Source of the DNA: Bacillota bacterium
GTDB lineage: Bacteria > Bacillota > Clostridia > Lachnospirales > Lachnospiraceae
Direction of reading: 5' to 3'
DNA length: 24,881 bases
NCBI GenBank assembly: GCA_023414985.1
Contig: JAEZLY010000207.1
Coordinates: 1 to 24,881 of the forward strand
The notes beneath the pieces are model-generated. The model made no database searches. It was not told the origin of the DNA and worked only from the letters and a program-made list of their open reading frames with translations. A program made the position numbers and the translations under genes. How positions within the stretch are numbered: position 1 is the stretch's first letter; each line of letters begins with the position of its first letter. Positions 14,611-23,825 of this stretch are shown here, in pieces.

Positions 14611-15534
14611 GTGGCAGATCATAAGCAGGTTACTGGGAAGAAAAGAATTCCGCGCAATGTATTAAATGAGTGGAAATGGGCTTATATCATGATAGCACCA
14701 ACCATGATCGGTTTGTTTGTATTAAACATCATTCCGATTATGCAGACAATTTACTTGAGTTTCTTTAAAAGCGGGGCATTTGGAAAAGGGAATATCTATA
14801 TTGGCTTAGGCAACTATAGGAAGCTTTTTTTCGATGTGCAGACCTGGTATGCAGTGCGAAATACACTGGTTTATACCTGCCTTGTGGTTCCGCTTACGAT
14901 TATCATTGCTTTGATTATTGCGGTTGTTCTGAATAAGAAGATCAGAGGGAAAGGGATCTATAGAACCATCTATTTTATACCGATGGTAGCTGCCCCTGCT
15001 GCGGTAACTATGGTATGGAAATGGTTATATAATTACAATTTTGGCTTTATCAATCATATATTTACCAGCTTAGGCTGGGAGAAAGTAAAATGGATTGAAA
15101 ATCCCGGCATCGCAATAGACTCCATCGCTGTGATCGGAATATGGAGTTTGATTGGATATTGTATGGTAATTTTACTGGCTGGATTACAGGAAATACCAAG
15201 TGATTTTTACGAGGCAAGTAACATTGATGGCGCATCCTCTATCAATCAATTTTTTAATATCACATTACCGTTGGTATCTCCGATTATATTTTTTGTGGCT
15301 GTAACCAGCATTATCACTTCAATGCAGGTATTTGATGTGATCTATATGATGATTGATGTGGCAAATCCTGCCTATAACAGCACGGTATCCTTGGTTTATC
15401 TGTTTTATAATAATTCCTTTAAGTATACCAATAAGGGATACGGCTCGGCGATTGTCGTATTGCTCTTGGCAATTATTATGCTGATTACGGTAATTCAAAT
15501 GAAAGCCCAAAAAAAATGGGTCAATTATATGTAG
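14611..15534 (+). CDS. Sugar ABC transporter permease, MalF-like
   Basis: This 307-residue integral membrane protein has about six membrane helices, the first at WAYIMIAPTMIGLFVLNIIPIMQTIYLSF. The cytoplasmic EAA loop reads EASNIDGASSINQFFNITLPLVSPIIFF and docks the shared ATPase. It pairs with the next permease to form the channel for oligosaccharides brought by the binding lipoprotein. Translation starts at GTG 14611; AGGAGG at 14598-14603 is seven bases upstream, and the nearer ATG at 14604 opens only a six-codon frame. A basic, hydrophilic N-terminus (residues 1-24) precedes the first helix. The specific substrate cannot be read from the sequence. Confidence 0.93.
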   Translation: MADHKQVTGKKRIPRNVLNEWKWAYIMIAPTMIGLFVLNIIPIMQTIYLSFFKSGAFGKGNIYIGLGNYRKLFFDVQTWYAVRNTLVYTCLVVPLTIIIALIIAVVLNKKIRGKGIYRTIYFIPMVAAPAAVTMVWKWLYNYNFGFINHIFTSLGWEKVKWIENPGIAIDSIAVIGIWSLIGYCMVILLAGLQEIPSDFYEASNIDGASSINQFFNITLPLVSPIIFFVAVTSIITSMQVFDVIYMMIDVANPAYNSTVSLVYLFYNNSFKYTNKGYGSAIVVLLLAIIMLITVIQMKAQKKWVNYM

Positions 15535-15563
15535 GAGATAAGCTGAAAGGTAAGGGTATCAAT

Positions 15564-16394
15564 ATGAAAAAAAAGATGTTGTTTTCACATATAATCATTC
15601 ATACCTGGTTGATTTTGGGCGCTGTCATTATGGTGTTTCCCTTCGTATGGATGGTACTCACTTCGTTAAAGACGGTCACTGAATCGACTTCGATGAATCC
15701 CTATGTTATTTTTCCGACGATTCCCCAGTGGAAGAACTTTGTTACGGTATGGAAGAATAATGATTTTATCCAATTGTACATCAATACGTTTTTAATGATC
15801 GTTTCCCGTGTACTTTGCGCGGTTTTCTTCTCCGCCATGGCTGCCTATGCATTTGCCAGACTGAAATTTCCCGGAAAGAATTTTTTCTTCGGAGTTGTCC
15901 TTTTTCAAATGATGGTTCCGGTACAGATCTTTATTATTCCCCAGTATTTAATGGTGGATTTTTTGAATATCAGAAATACGGTTTTTGCATTGTTATTTCC
16001 TGGGCTGGTAAGCGCCTTCGGTACCTTCCTGCTTAGACAATTCTTTATGGGACTACCGAAAGAATTGGAGGAATCCGCAAGGTTGGACGGATGCAATATA
16101 TGGAAGACATTCTGGAGGATTATGCTTCCGCTCACAAAGTCAGGATTAGTCGCACTCGCTATCTTTACATCATTATTTGCCTTCAAGGACTTGATGTGGC
16201 CTCTGATTGTAAATAACCAATCAAATGCTGCAACCTTATCATCCGCACTTTCAAAAATACAAAGCGCGTATTCAGTAAAATACCCGGAATTAATGGCGGC
16301 ATCCGTATTGGCTATCTGGCCGACGATGCTGATCTATATTATCTTCCAAAAACAATTTATTGAAGGTATTGCGACTAGCGGCGGAAAACTTTAG
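15564..16394 (+). CDS. Sugar ABC transporter permease, MalG-like
   Basis: This 276-residue membrane protein has six predicted helices, beginning IIIHTWLILGAVIMVFPFVWMVLTSLK, which is characteristic of MalG-type permeases. The EAA loop is EESARLDGCNIWKTFWRIMLPLTKSGLVAL. It forms a heterodimer with the preceding permease. The start at 15564 is preferred over the in-frame ATG at 15516: AAGGTAAGG lies just before it and MKKKMLFSH is a normal N-terminus, while 15516 lies inside the upstream gene without a site. The gene ends 34 bases before the alpha-galactosidase start, so all four genes are likely one operon. Confidence 0.92.
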   Translation: MKKKMLFSHIIIHTWLILGAVIMVFPFVWMVLTSLKTVTESTSMNPYVIFPTIPQWKNFVTVWKNNDFIQLYINTFLMIVSRVLCAVFFSAMAAYAFARLKFPGKNFFFGVVLFQMMVPVQIFIIPQYLMVDFLNIRNTVFALLFPGLVSAFGTFLLRQFFMGLPKELEESARLDGCNIWKTFWRIMLPLTKSGLVALAIFTSLFAFKDLMWPLIVNNQSNAATLSSALSKIQSAYSVKYPELMAASVLAIWPTMLIYIIFQKQFIEGIATSGGKL

Positions 16395-16428
16395 TGAAAA
16401 AATACTTTCATACCAGGAGGAAAAAAGA

Positions 16429-18621
16429 TTGGCTATAAAATATAGTGAACCGGACCGAGTATTTATGCTACATACGAACAATTCATCCTATCATATCAAA
16501 ATCGGACCATATCAAACCTTATTACACCTTTACTATGGGAAGAAGGTGGAAAGCAATCTGGACTATTTGATACAGACGAAGGATCGAAGCTTTTGCGGTA
16601 ATCCGAATGAAGCAGGCAAAGACAGAACCTTTTCCATGGATACGCAGCTTCAGGAATATTCAACCTTTGGGTTGGGGGATTTTCGTATCTCCTGTCTGGA
16701 GGTCATCCATCAGGATGGCAGCTGTGCAGCGGACTTAAGATATCAGTCACATCAAATAATAGATGGTAAATATAAGCTGGAGCAGCTCCCTGCGGTATAT
16801 CAGACAGAGAAGGTTGCAATGCAGACGCTTATTATTACCTGTCGGGATACAGTAACAGATTTAGAGGTGGATCTTTATTATGGGGTAGTTGAGGAGTACG
16901 ACATCATTACCCGGGCGGCGAAAATAAGGAATTGCGGGAAGGAAGCCTTTGAATTGACGAAGGCGCTGTCCTCCTGTCTGGAATTCCCTGATAATCACTA
17001 TGATTTAATCCATTTTTATGGAAAACACGCTATGGAAAGAGAGATGGAGAGGGTTGCAGTCGGACGTGCCAAGCTGTCAGTGGAAAGTATGCGCGGTACA
17101 AGCGGTCATCAGCATAATCCATTTATTATATTAGCTGATCATAATACAACTGAAATGAATGGAGAATGCTATGGCTTCTCCTTATTATATAGCGGTAATT
17201 TTCAAGCTTCGGTAGAGGTTGATCAGATCGGTCAGACAAGAATTACGATGGGAATTCATCCGGGGTTCTTTCGCTATGAGGTAAAGCCGGGGCAGGAATT
17301 TACTACTCCTGAAGTGGTAATGTGTTATTCCGCGGACGGATTGAAGAAGCTCTCCCATTGCTATCATAAGCTATATCGGAATAACCTGTGCAGGGGAAGA
17401 TTTAAGGATGCCCGCAGACCCATCCTGATTAATAATTGGGAAGCAACCTATTTTGATTTTGATACAGACAAATTGGTGCAGATCGCCAAATCAGCCTCAG
17501 TATTAGGGATCGAGATGCTGGTTATGGATGATGGCTGGTTCGGGAAGAGAAACGATGATTATTCCAGTCTTGGTGACTGGGTGCCAAATACGAAAAAGCT
17601 GAACAGTACTCTGAAAGAGCTTTGTGACAGGGTAAATGCGGAGGGGCTTAAATTTGGTGTTTGGTTTGAACCGGAGATGGTAAATGAAGACAGTGATTTA
17701 TATAGAAAGCATCCGGATTGGTGTCTTCATATCCCGAACAGACCTGTGACCAGATGCAGATATCAGCTGGTTCTGGATCTGACAAGGGAGGAGGTCAGAG
17801 AATATATTTATGACTCTATTTCCTCCATCTTAAAGAGTGCCAATGTTGAATATATAAAATGGGATTTTAACCGAAGTATTGCGGAAGTATGGTCCTCAAA
17901 GAAGGATGCAAAGCATCAGGGACAGGTATTTCATGACTATATCCTTGGCTTATACAGCTTGCTGGAGCGCTTAACCAATGATTATCCCTACGTTCTGTTT
18001 GAAGGCTGTTCCAGCGGTGGAGGACGATATGATGCAGGAATGCTGTATTACGTCCCTCAGGTTTGGTGTTCGGATAATACGGATGCCTTCGAACGTCTTA
18101 AGATTCAATATGGAACCTCCTTTGGTTATCCGATCAGTACGGTAGGGAGTCATGTATCCGCCGTTCCAAATCATCAGACCGGCAGAATAACTCCGTTTCA
18201 TACCCGCGGGGTGGTAGCGATGGCAGGGACCTTTGGATTTGAACTGGATGTGAACAAATTATCCGAGGAGGAGAAGGAGCAGATCAAACAGCAGGTTGCA
18301 CTCTATAAGCGCAATTACGAAGTAATTAATTACGGAGAGTACTACCGTTTAACCAATCCTTATGAAAATGATTGTTTCACTTCCTGGCAGATGGTTTCGG
18401 AAGATAAGGAGCAAAGTCTTCTTAGCGTAGTATTTCATCAAAGTCATGCCAATTCGAACTTTCATATTATACAATTGATGGGATTGGAGGAAAAAGCCTC
18501 CTACCAGGTGAACGGAGATAAAATCTATACAGGGGAAGCTTTAATGAATGCCGGTTTGGTTCTTCCTATCCCGTGGGGGGACTATCAGGCATACCAGTAT
18601 GAGATCAAAATGTGCAAATAG
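16429..18621 (+). CDS. Alpha-galactosidase, glycoside hydrolase family 36
   Basis: This 730-residue cytoplasmic enzyme (no signal peptide) removes terminal alpha-1,6-galactose from melibiose, raffinose or galactomannan oligosaccharides. An N-terminal beta-supersandwich precedes the catalytic barrel. Barrel motifs include VMDDGWFGKRNDDYSSLGDWVPN, FEPEMVNEDSDLY, IKWDFNRSI with nucleophile Asp479, FEGCSSGGGRYDAGMLYY and VWCSDNTDAFERL with acid/base Asp549. These fall one position from the known Asp478/Asp548 of Geobacillus AgaA, which supports the chosen start. That start is TTG at 16429, eight bases after AGGAGG (16415-16420); the upstream ATG at 16360 lies inside the permease gene without a site. 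It completes a binding protein-permease-permease-alpha-galactosidase set like raf/msm operons. Confidence 0.95.
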   Translation: MAIKYSEPDRVFMLHTNNSSYHIKIGPYQTLLHLYYGKKVESNLDYLIQTKDRSFCGNPNEAGKDRTFSMDTQLQEYSTFGLGDFRISCLEVIHQDGSCAADLRYQSHQIIDGKYKLEQLPAVYQTEKVAMQTLIITCRDTVTDLEVDLYYGVVEEYDIITRAAKIRNCGKEAFELTKALSSCLEFPDNHYDLIHFYGKHAMEREMERVAVGRAKLSVESMRGTSGHQHNPFIILADHNTTEMNGECYGFSLLYSGNFQASVEVDQIGQTRITMGIHPGFFRYEVKPGQEFTTPEVVMCYSADGLKKLSHCYHKLYRNNLCRGRFKDARRPILINNWEATYFDFDTDKLVQIAKSASVLGIEMLVMDDGWFGKRNDDYSSLGDWVPNTKKLNSTLKELCDRVNAEGLKFGVWFEPEMVNEDSDLYRKHPDWCLHIPNRPVTRCRYQLVLDLTREEVREYIYDSISSILKSANVEYIKWDFNRSIAEVWSSKKDAKHQGQVFHDYILGLYSLLERLTNDYPYVLFEGCSSGGGRYDAGMLYYVPQVWCSDNTDAFERLKIQYGTSFGYPISTVGSHVSAVPNHQTGRITPFHTRGVVAMAGTFGFELDVNKLSEEEKEQIKQQVALYKRNYEVINYGEYYRLTNPYENDCFTSWQMVSEDKEQSLLSVVFHQSHANSNFHIIQLMGLEEKASYQVNGDKIYTGEALMNAGLVLPIPWGDYQAYQYEIKMCK

Positions 18622-18654
18622 AATTAATCAATGATATCTGTTGAATTTGTTCAT

Positions 18655-18681
18655 TTCCATCCGGAGAGATGGAAGTAGGAG
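18655..18681 (+). promoter_or_regulatory. Hairpin before the chemoreceptor ribosome-binding site
   Basis: TTCCATC (18655-18661) pairs perfectly with GATGGAA (18668-18674) around CGGAGA and is followed two bases later by AGGAG, the ribosome-binding site of the next gene. No U tract follows. Confidence 0.45.
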
Positions 18682-18688
18682 AGTAAAA

Positions 18689-20875
18689 ATGTTGAATAAT
18701 ACGGAAGAGAAATTAATCAAGGATCATTTCATCAGAAGCATCATCAGAGGTAATAAGGTCAGAAGGAGAAGGGAGATAGAAAAGAAGGCAGAAAGCGTTC
18801 ATAACCATAAAAATGGGCGAATTCGCTTCATGGATAAGATACAGACCAAACTGATTATCATCTTTTTTATTCCTGTTATGCTGATGGCTCTCCTTGGTGT
18901 GATTTCGTATCAGCAATCTTCCGTCGGCTTGAATAAAAAGTATGAGGAAGCAACCAGAACCAACATTGCTATGATGGGAGATTACTTATCTTTAGGTTTT
19001 GAGACGATAGAATCAAAGGCTAAAATATTAACCTCTGACAATGATATTAAGAGATATTATTCCGGTTATTATGACGATTCGACGGTAGATAAATTATCCA
19101 CCTACAGGGATATCAAATCCTATATTTTCACCAATGTCTCCTCGGAACAGTACATAAGTAACATCTGTATCTTTGGAAAGAATGGAGATGGGATTGCAAC
19201 CGGCGGTACCATTGCAAAGGTTGATTATGAAGAATTCGTGCAGTCTGAGCTGGCAAATCAATTAACCTCCTCCGGTCAAAAAGGTCTCTGGATTGGTTAT
19301 CATAAGGACTTGGATCAGAAAATGAACAATTCAGACAATGACTATAGCTTGAGCTATATCAGAAGCTTTAGTTACGATCTCAACAATAAGCAAATAGGTT
19401 ATATCGTTTTTGATGTATCGAAGAAATATGTGGAAGCAGCACTTGATAATATGAATCTGGCAAAAGGTAGTATTATGGGGTGCGTGATCAATGATGAAAA
19501 GGAGATTCTGAAGGGCGCAGCAGCGGAGGAGTTTCAATTCGCCGAACAATCGTTTTACAAAGCAGCATTGGCTTCCAAAGATAGCCTGGGTTATCAATAC
19601 GTTACCTATCAGAAGATAGATTACCTGTTTATCTATAACAAACTGAAAATCGGAAACAGTACCTTGTGTGCCCTGGTTCCGAAATCTCAGATCCTGGCGG
19701 AAGCGAATCAAATCAGAAGTACTACGATTCTTGTAACAATCCTTGCAAGCATCATCGTAACAATCATCGGTACCTTGGTGGCAAGAGGATTTGGCCGGGA
19801 TATTAATAAAATCAATAAAGTATTACTTAGGACAGCGGAAGGTGATTTGTCCAATACGGTTGAAATTACAAGAAAGGATGAATTACGTATCCTGTCTGAC
19901 AGTATTAATCACATGATTGACAGTATGAAGCTGCTTATTCATAAGATGGCGGATGTGAGCAATCATGTTACCGGGTCCGTGGGCAATGTTGTACAAAACT
20001 CCGGATTACTGCTGGAAGGCTCTGAGAGCATATTGACAGGAATTGATAATATGGAGAAGGGAATTATTCAGCAGGCGGAGGATGCAGAACATTGTCTGGA
20101 GCAAATGTCCGCTTTATCCAAGGATATGAATGCGATTTACGACCGGGCCAATGACATCGAGACAGTCTCAAGGAATGCGGTAGAAATGATAATGCAGGGG
20201 CTCCTGACAATGGACAACCTGGGAGCTAAAGTCAATCATACCTCCGAGATCACAAAGGTGGTGATCGACGATATCGTGAACCTTGAGATCGATTCCGGGG
20301 CGATCGATCATATTGTCGGAACGATCGGTACGATTGCAAAGCAGACCAATTTGCTCAGTCTGAATGCCTCTATTGAAGCTGCAAGGGCAGGAGAAGCGGG
20401 ACGAGGATTTTCAGTCGTCGCTGAGGAAATCAGAATGCTGGCGAATCAATCAAATGATGCTGTAAAGCAGATTGATCTAATTATTAAGAAAATCCAAAAT
20501 CAGACCAGAATCACAGTTGAATCGGCGAGGCAGGCGGAGCGTGTTGTCCTGAGTCAGGAAGAAGCTCTTGCAAGTTCAGTCAGAACATATTCGGAGATTA
20601 AGGAGCGGGTAGATATCCTGACGAGCCATATTAAACAAATTATCGGTTTTATCAGAAATATGGAAAATTCAAAAGATCTTACATTGAAATCAATTGAAAG
20701 TATATCCTCCACCCTCGAGGAAACGACTGCGATGGCCGGTGAGTTTAATGTCACTGTCCATGGACAAATGAAAGCCGTTGAGATGCTTGATAAAGCTGCA
20801 GCAGAGCTGCAGGAGAATGCCGACACTCTTCAGGAGGCCGTAACTGTATTCAACATGAAGGAAGTACTTAATTAA
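18689..20875 (+). CDS. Methyl-accepting chemotaxis protein
   Basis: This 728-residue transmembrane chemoreceptor has an unusual basic N-terminal tail of about 54 residues before the first span (LIIIFFIPVMLMALLGVISY, about 55-74). An extracellular sensor of roughly 270 residues follows, probably a double-Cache fold, with the second span at about 345-367. A HAMP domain comes next. The cytoplasmic coiled coil has the hairpin tip IAKQTNLLSLNASIEAARAGEAGRGFSVVAEEIRMLANQS, which binds CheW and CheA. The ATG at 18689 follows AGGAG by seven bases; codons upstream lack a site. It follows the alpha-galactosidase by 67 bases with no terminator seen, so it appears to be part of the sugar operon. Attraction to the oligosaccharide or its binding protein is a reasonable inference. 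Confidence 0.93.
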   Translation: MLNNTEEKLIKDHFIRSIIRGNKVRRRREIEKKAESVHNHKNGRIRFMDKIQTKLIIIFFIPVMLMALLGVISYQQSSVGLNKKYEEATRTNIAMMGDYLSLGFETIESKAKILTSDNDIKRYYSGYYDDSTVDKLSTYRDIKSYIFTNVSSEQYISNICIFGKNGDGIATGGTIAKVDYEEFVQSELANQLTSSGQKGLWIGYHKDLDQKMNNSDNDYSLSYIRSFSYDLNNKQIGYIVFDVSKKYVEAALDNMNLAKGSIMGCVINDEKEILKGAAAEEFQFAEQSFYKAALASKDSLGYQYVTYQKIDYLFIYNKLKIGNSTLCALVPKSQILAEANQIRSTTILVTILASIIVTIIGTLVARGFGRDINKINKVLLRTAEGDLSNTVEITRKDELRILSDSINHMIDSMKLLIHKMADVSNHVTGSVGNVVQNSGLLLEGSESILTGIDNMEKGIIQQAEDAEHCLEQMSALSKDMNAIYDRANDIETVSRNAVEMIMQGLLTMDNLGAKVNHTSEITKVVIDDIVNLEIDSGAIDHIVGTIGTIAKQTNLLSLNASIEAARAGEAGRGFSVVAEEIRMLANQSNDAVKQIDLIIKKIQNQTRITVESARQAERVVLSQEEALASSVRTYSEIKERVDILTSHIKQIIGFIRNMENSKDLTLKSIESISSTLEETTAMAGEFNVTVHGQMKAVEMLDKAAAELQENADTLQEAVTVFNMKEVLN

Positions 20876-20985
20876 TAAAATGGGGCGTGCGTTTTCACTA
20901 TCTTATGTAAAGAAAGGAGGCTTTGAAAGGTTATCTTACCGGAGAAAAAGATCTAAGTGAATCAAGTATAAAAAGGAGGGTAATG

Positions 20986-22671
20986 ATGATGAAGAAAAGC
21001 TCCAAAAAGTATTGCGCGGTTTTATCGGTTTTTGTAATCACCTTTGTAAGTGTTTGGCCTGTACTTCCGGTATATGCAGCAGATACCATAACTGTGGATT
21101 GCAGTAACGTATTAAGAGGGGTAACCCATTGTGCAAGCGGTTCTCTTTACGGCGTAACGGAAAGCGTACCGGCTGATGTAAACGGTCTTATTACACCACT
21201 CCATCCATACGTATTCAGGAATCCGGCACGTGGTGCTTCGGGTAACCAGCATCCATTTGGTGCGGCTATTCCGACTGCAGCCAGGATTGCACCCAGCGGA
21301 GGCAAGATCTCGGTTGATTTGGCTGATATGTTACCTAATTGGCCCTACACTTGGCCGGGTATGACCAGCTGGCTCAATCAAGTAACATCCTTCGTAAACG
21401 ACAAGAAAGCCTCCGGCTTAACGAATTGGTACGGTATCGAACCCTGGAATGAGCCCGACGGAACCTGGAATTCTGCCAACGGAGACTTTAACAGCACTTT
21501 ATGGAAGCAAACCTTCGATAAGATTCGCTCCCTGGATCCCGGCTTTAAAATAGTAGGTCCGTGCTATTCCTATTACAATCATAATACGATGAATACGTTC
21601 CTCAATTATTGCAAAAACAACAATTGTCTTCCTGATATCATAAGCTGGCATGAGCTTAGCGGAATTCAAAATGTAGCAAATAATTTGAAGGACTATAGGT
21701 CATTGGAAGCTTCCCTTGGAATCAGCGCAAGACCGATCAGTATCAACGAATACTGTGATGCTAACCATAATTATGAAGGACAGCCTGGGTCACTGGGACA
21801 ATTTTTTGGGAAATTCGAACGATACAAGGTAGACAGTGGATGTATATCCTGGTGGTTTACCAATTCCTGCAGACTGGGAAGCCTTCTTGCTACCGATACA
21901 CAAAAGGGTGCAGGCTGGTACATGATGAATTGGTACGGCTCGATGACAGGTAACATGGTCAACCTCTCCGTAGCGAATGATGCAAGTACAAGTATGGATG
22001 GCTGTGCCTGTGTGGATGGAAACAGTAAATACATCAGCGTATTGTTGGGTGGCGGTAATAGTGGTTCTGTCAACACGGTGATCAAAAATATACCGTCCTT
22101 TATTGGATCTACTGCAAAGGTTATGATTCAAAAGGTCGATTGGGTAAGCAAGGATACTGTATGCAGCGGAACAACAACGGTTTCGACCTCTAATTATACT
22201 GTAACCAATGGTCAGATTACCGTACCCATGACAGGCTGCAACGCTACTTCCGGATACCGTATCTATGTAACACCGGGTTCCTCCAGTGGTACAAGCTATG
22301 AGGCGGAAAGCGGAACACTGTCCAATGGTGCTGTCTTACAAAGTGCAAGCTTCTGTTCGGGCGGTTATAAGGTTGGATGGCTTGGCGGATCGTCCAATGG
22401 GACAGTCGTAATAAGCAATGTCAATGTTGCAAGTGCAGGAACTCATACGATGACCATCTATTATGTATCGTCGGACACTCGTACGGTATATGTAACACCG
22501 AACAGCGGCTCATGGTTCGGGGTACAATGCCCTGGTACAGGTAATTGGAATACCTTAAGCTCTGTAACGACGTCTGTTACCCTGAATGCCGGAAATAACA
22601 CCATCAAACTGGATAATGGTTCTGCAGGTAATATCGGTGCGCCCGATATTGATCGAATTGTCATTGATTGA
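20986..22671 (+). CDS. Secreted clan GH-A-like glycoside hydrolase with C-terminal CBM35-like module
   Basis: This 561-residue protein has a signal peptide ending VLPVYA before ADTI. The catalytic region covers about residues 35-430. WYGIEPWNEPDGTW holds a probable acid/base Glu156 preceded by Asn, and PISINEYC holds a probable nucleophile Glu255, the pattern of clan GH-A retaining enzymes such as GH39. I cannot place it in a family with certainty. A short Ser/Gly linker leads to residues 438-561 (YEAESGTL ... GAPDIDRIVID), a CBM35-like sandwich domain; such modules bind galactose, mannan or uronic acids. AAGGAGG at 20973-20979 precedes three ATGs (20983, 20986, 20989), and 20986 has six-base spacing. 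A second AAGGAGG near 20914 has no well-spaced start. Function is probably extracellular cleavage of a galactose-bearing polysaccharide. Confidence 0.85.
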   Translation: MMKKSSKKYCAVLSVFVITFVSVWPVLPVYAADTITVDCSNVLRGVTHCASGSLYGVTESVPADVNGLITPLHPYVFRNPARGASGNQHPFGAAIPTAARIAPSGGKISVDLADMLPNWPYTWPGMTSWLNQVTSFVNDKKASGLTNWYGIEPWNEPDGTWNSANGDFNSTLWKQTFDKIRSLDPGFKIVGPCYSYYNHNTMNTFLNYCKNNNCLPDIISWHELSGIQNVANNLKDYRSLEASLGISARPISINEYCDANHNYEGQPGSLGQFFGKFERYKVDSGCISWWFTNSCRLGSLLATDTQKGAGWYMMNWYGSMTGNMVNLSVANDASTSMDGCACVDGNSKYISVLLGGGNSGSVNTVIKNIPSFIGSTAKVMIQKVDWVSKDTVCSGTTTVSTSNYTVTNGQITVPMTGCNATSGYRIYVTPGSSSGTSYEAESGTLSNGAVLQSASFCSGGYKVGWLGGSSNGTVVISNVNVASAGTHTMTIYYVSSDTRTVYVTPNSGSWFGVQCPGTGNWNTLSSVTTSVTLNAGNNTIKLDNGSAGNIGAPDIDRIVID

Positions 22672-22711
22672 TTTTTTTGGAATGGCAGTCTGAAGTAAGA
22701 TAATAGATTGA

Positions 22712-22744
22712 GGCAGTCCCGAGAATCGGGGCTGCCCCGTTTTA
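22712..22744 (+). terminator. Terminator after the secreted hydrolase
   Basis: GGCAGTCCCGA (22712-22722) pairs with TCGGGGCTGCC (22726-22736, one G-U) around GAA, followed by CCGTTTTATT. It lies between convergent genes. The minus-strand side lacks a U run, so it mainly serves the plus strand. Confidence 0.78.
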
Positions 22745-23641
22745 TTCCGGTAATCCGTGTTTGGAGGTGAAGGTAACCAGATTTTCGTTTGAGTTACGGA
22801 AATTGCTGGGAGTAACCCCGAAGATTTTCTTAAAGCATTTTGAAAAATTGAAAGCATCATCATAACCAACCTGGAGTGCAATTTCGTTGATTGGTAGATT
22901 GGTATTCTTCAGAAGGGTACCTGCCTGATTCATGCGATAATTCAGGATATATTCCTGAGGTGAGATTTTTAGGACACTCTTGAAGCAGTTAGTTAAATAG
23001 GAACGATTGATTCCGATGTAGTCAGCAATACCTTGAACTTTAATATTCTTGTGATAGTTGTGTTCGATATATTCCAAGGTATGTTCGACATATACCTGAT
23101 AAGAATAATCATGTACTTCTTCGACACTTACCTGGCTTTGTCTGTCTTGGATTAATGTAGAAATAAATAAATATAAAAAGCCCTCTCTGGCAAGATCATT
23201 ACTATAGGTTAACTGGCTGGAATTGAGCATACCATTGACATAATTCACGAAAGGTTCGGTGTTTTCAATTTTGACGACAGGATTTTCAAAGGAGAATTGA
23301 GCATATTTTAAAGATGCCTCTGCTTTAATTCCGTTAAAGCCAACCCAGATATAGGTCCATGGATCCTCTTTGCAGGCTTCATAATAGGTAGTTACACCGG
23401 GATAGATCAGGAAAGCCATGTTGGGACCGATTTCATAAGTCTTATTTCCGACCTGATAGATCCCTTTACCACTAATGACAATATGAACTAAATATTCGGT
23501 TCTTACCTGCGGGCCGTAGAAATGTCCCGAATCACAATTTTCTGATCCGCAATAGCACAGATATAAATCCATGGAGCCCTTTTTGAGATATTCCAGACAT
23601 TTATAACGAGCTGAATTGGTGTATCTAACTTCAGTAAGCAT
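22742..23641 (-). CDS. AraC-family transcriptional regulator
   Basis: This 299-residue protein has an N-terminal cupin-type sugar-binding domain (about 20-150; RTEYLVHIVISGKGIYQVGNKTYEIGPNMAFLIYPG is the typical AraC arm/cupin pattern). A helical linker follows. The C-terminal double helix-turn-helix is at about 190-290: IKVQGIADYIGINRSYLTNCFKSVLKISPQEYILNYRMNQA, then INEIALQVGYDDAFNFSKCFKKIFGVTPSNFR. The layout resembles MsmR/RafR regulators of alpha-galactoside operons. AAGGAAG lies just before the ATG at 23641. It is divergent from the second alpha-galactosidase and convergent with the secreted hydrolase. The paired 10-bp sites in the divergent region are the best candidates for its binding sites. 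Family call is firm; the inducer is inferred to be an alpha-galactoside. Confidence 0.94.
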   Translation of the reverse strand: MLTEVRYTNSARYKCLEYLKKGSMDLYLCYCGSENCDSGHFYGPQVRTEYLVHIVISGKGIYQVGNKTYEIGPNMAFLIYPGVTTYYEACKEDPWTYIWVGFNGIKAEASLKYAQFSFENPVVKIENTEPFVNYVNGMLNSSQLTYSNDLAREGFLYLFISTLIQDRQSQVSVEEVHDYSYQVYVEHTLEYIEHNYHKNIKVQGIADYIGINRSYLTNCFKSVLKISPQEYILNYRMNQAGTLLKNTNLPINEIALQVGYDDAFNFSKCFKKIFGVTPSNFRNSNENLVTFTSKHGLPE

Positions 23642-23690
23642 TTTATCTTCCTTTCTGTCGATGATATATAAATGCTAACATAATTGGCAA

Positions 23691-23793
23691 TTTATGTCCA
23701 CAAATATCATTAAAAATCAGCATGGCTGAAATGATCGGTGTAATTGTCTTGATTGCATTTGATTGGACATAAAATAGCAGATAGTGTTATAGT
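23691..23793. promoter_or_regulatory. Divergent promoter region with 10-bp inverted operator pair
   Basis: TTTATGTCCA (23691-23700) and its exact inverse TGGACATAAA (23764-23773) lie 73 bases centre to centre, close to seven helical turns. On the plus strand TGGACA (23764-23769) and TATAGT (23788-23793), 18 bases apart, form the promoter of the second alpha-galactosidase. On the minus strand the left copy directly precedes TTGCCA, which with TATATC 16 bases on is a possible araC promoter. The symmetry suggests looping by the AraC protein. Confidence 0.65.
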
Positions 23794-23825
23794 AGAGGAG
23801 GATGGTATTGCCATAAAATATATAG

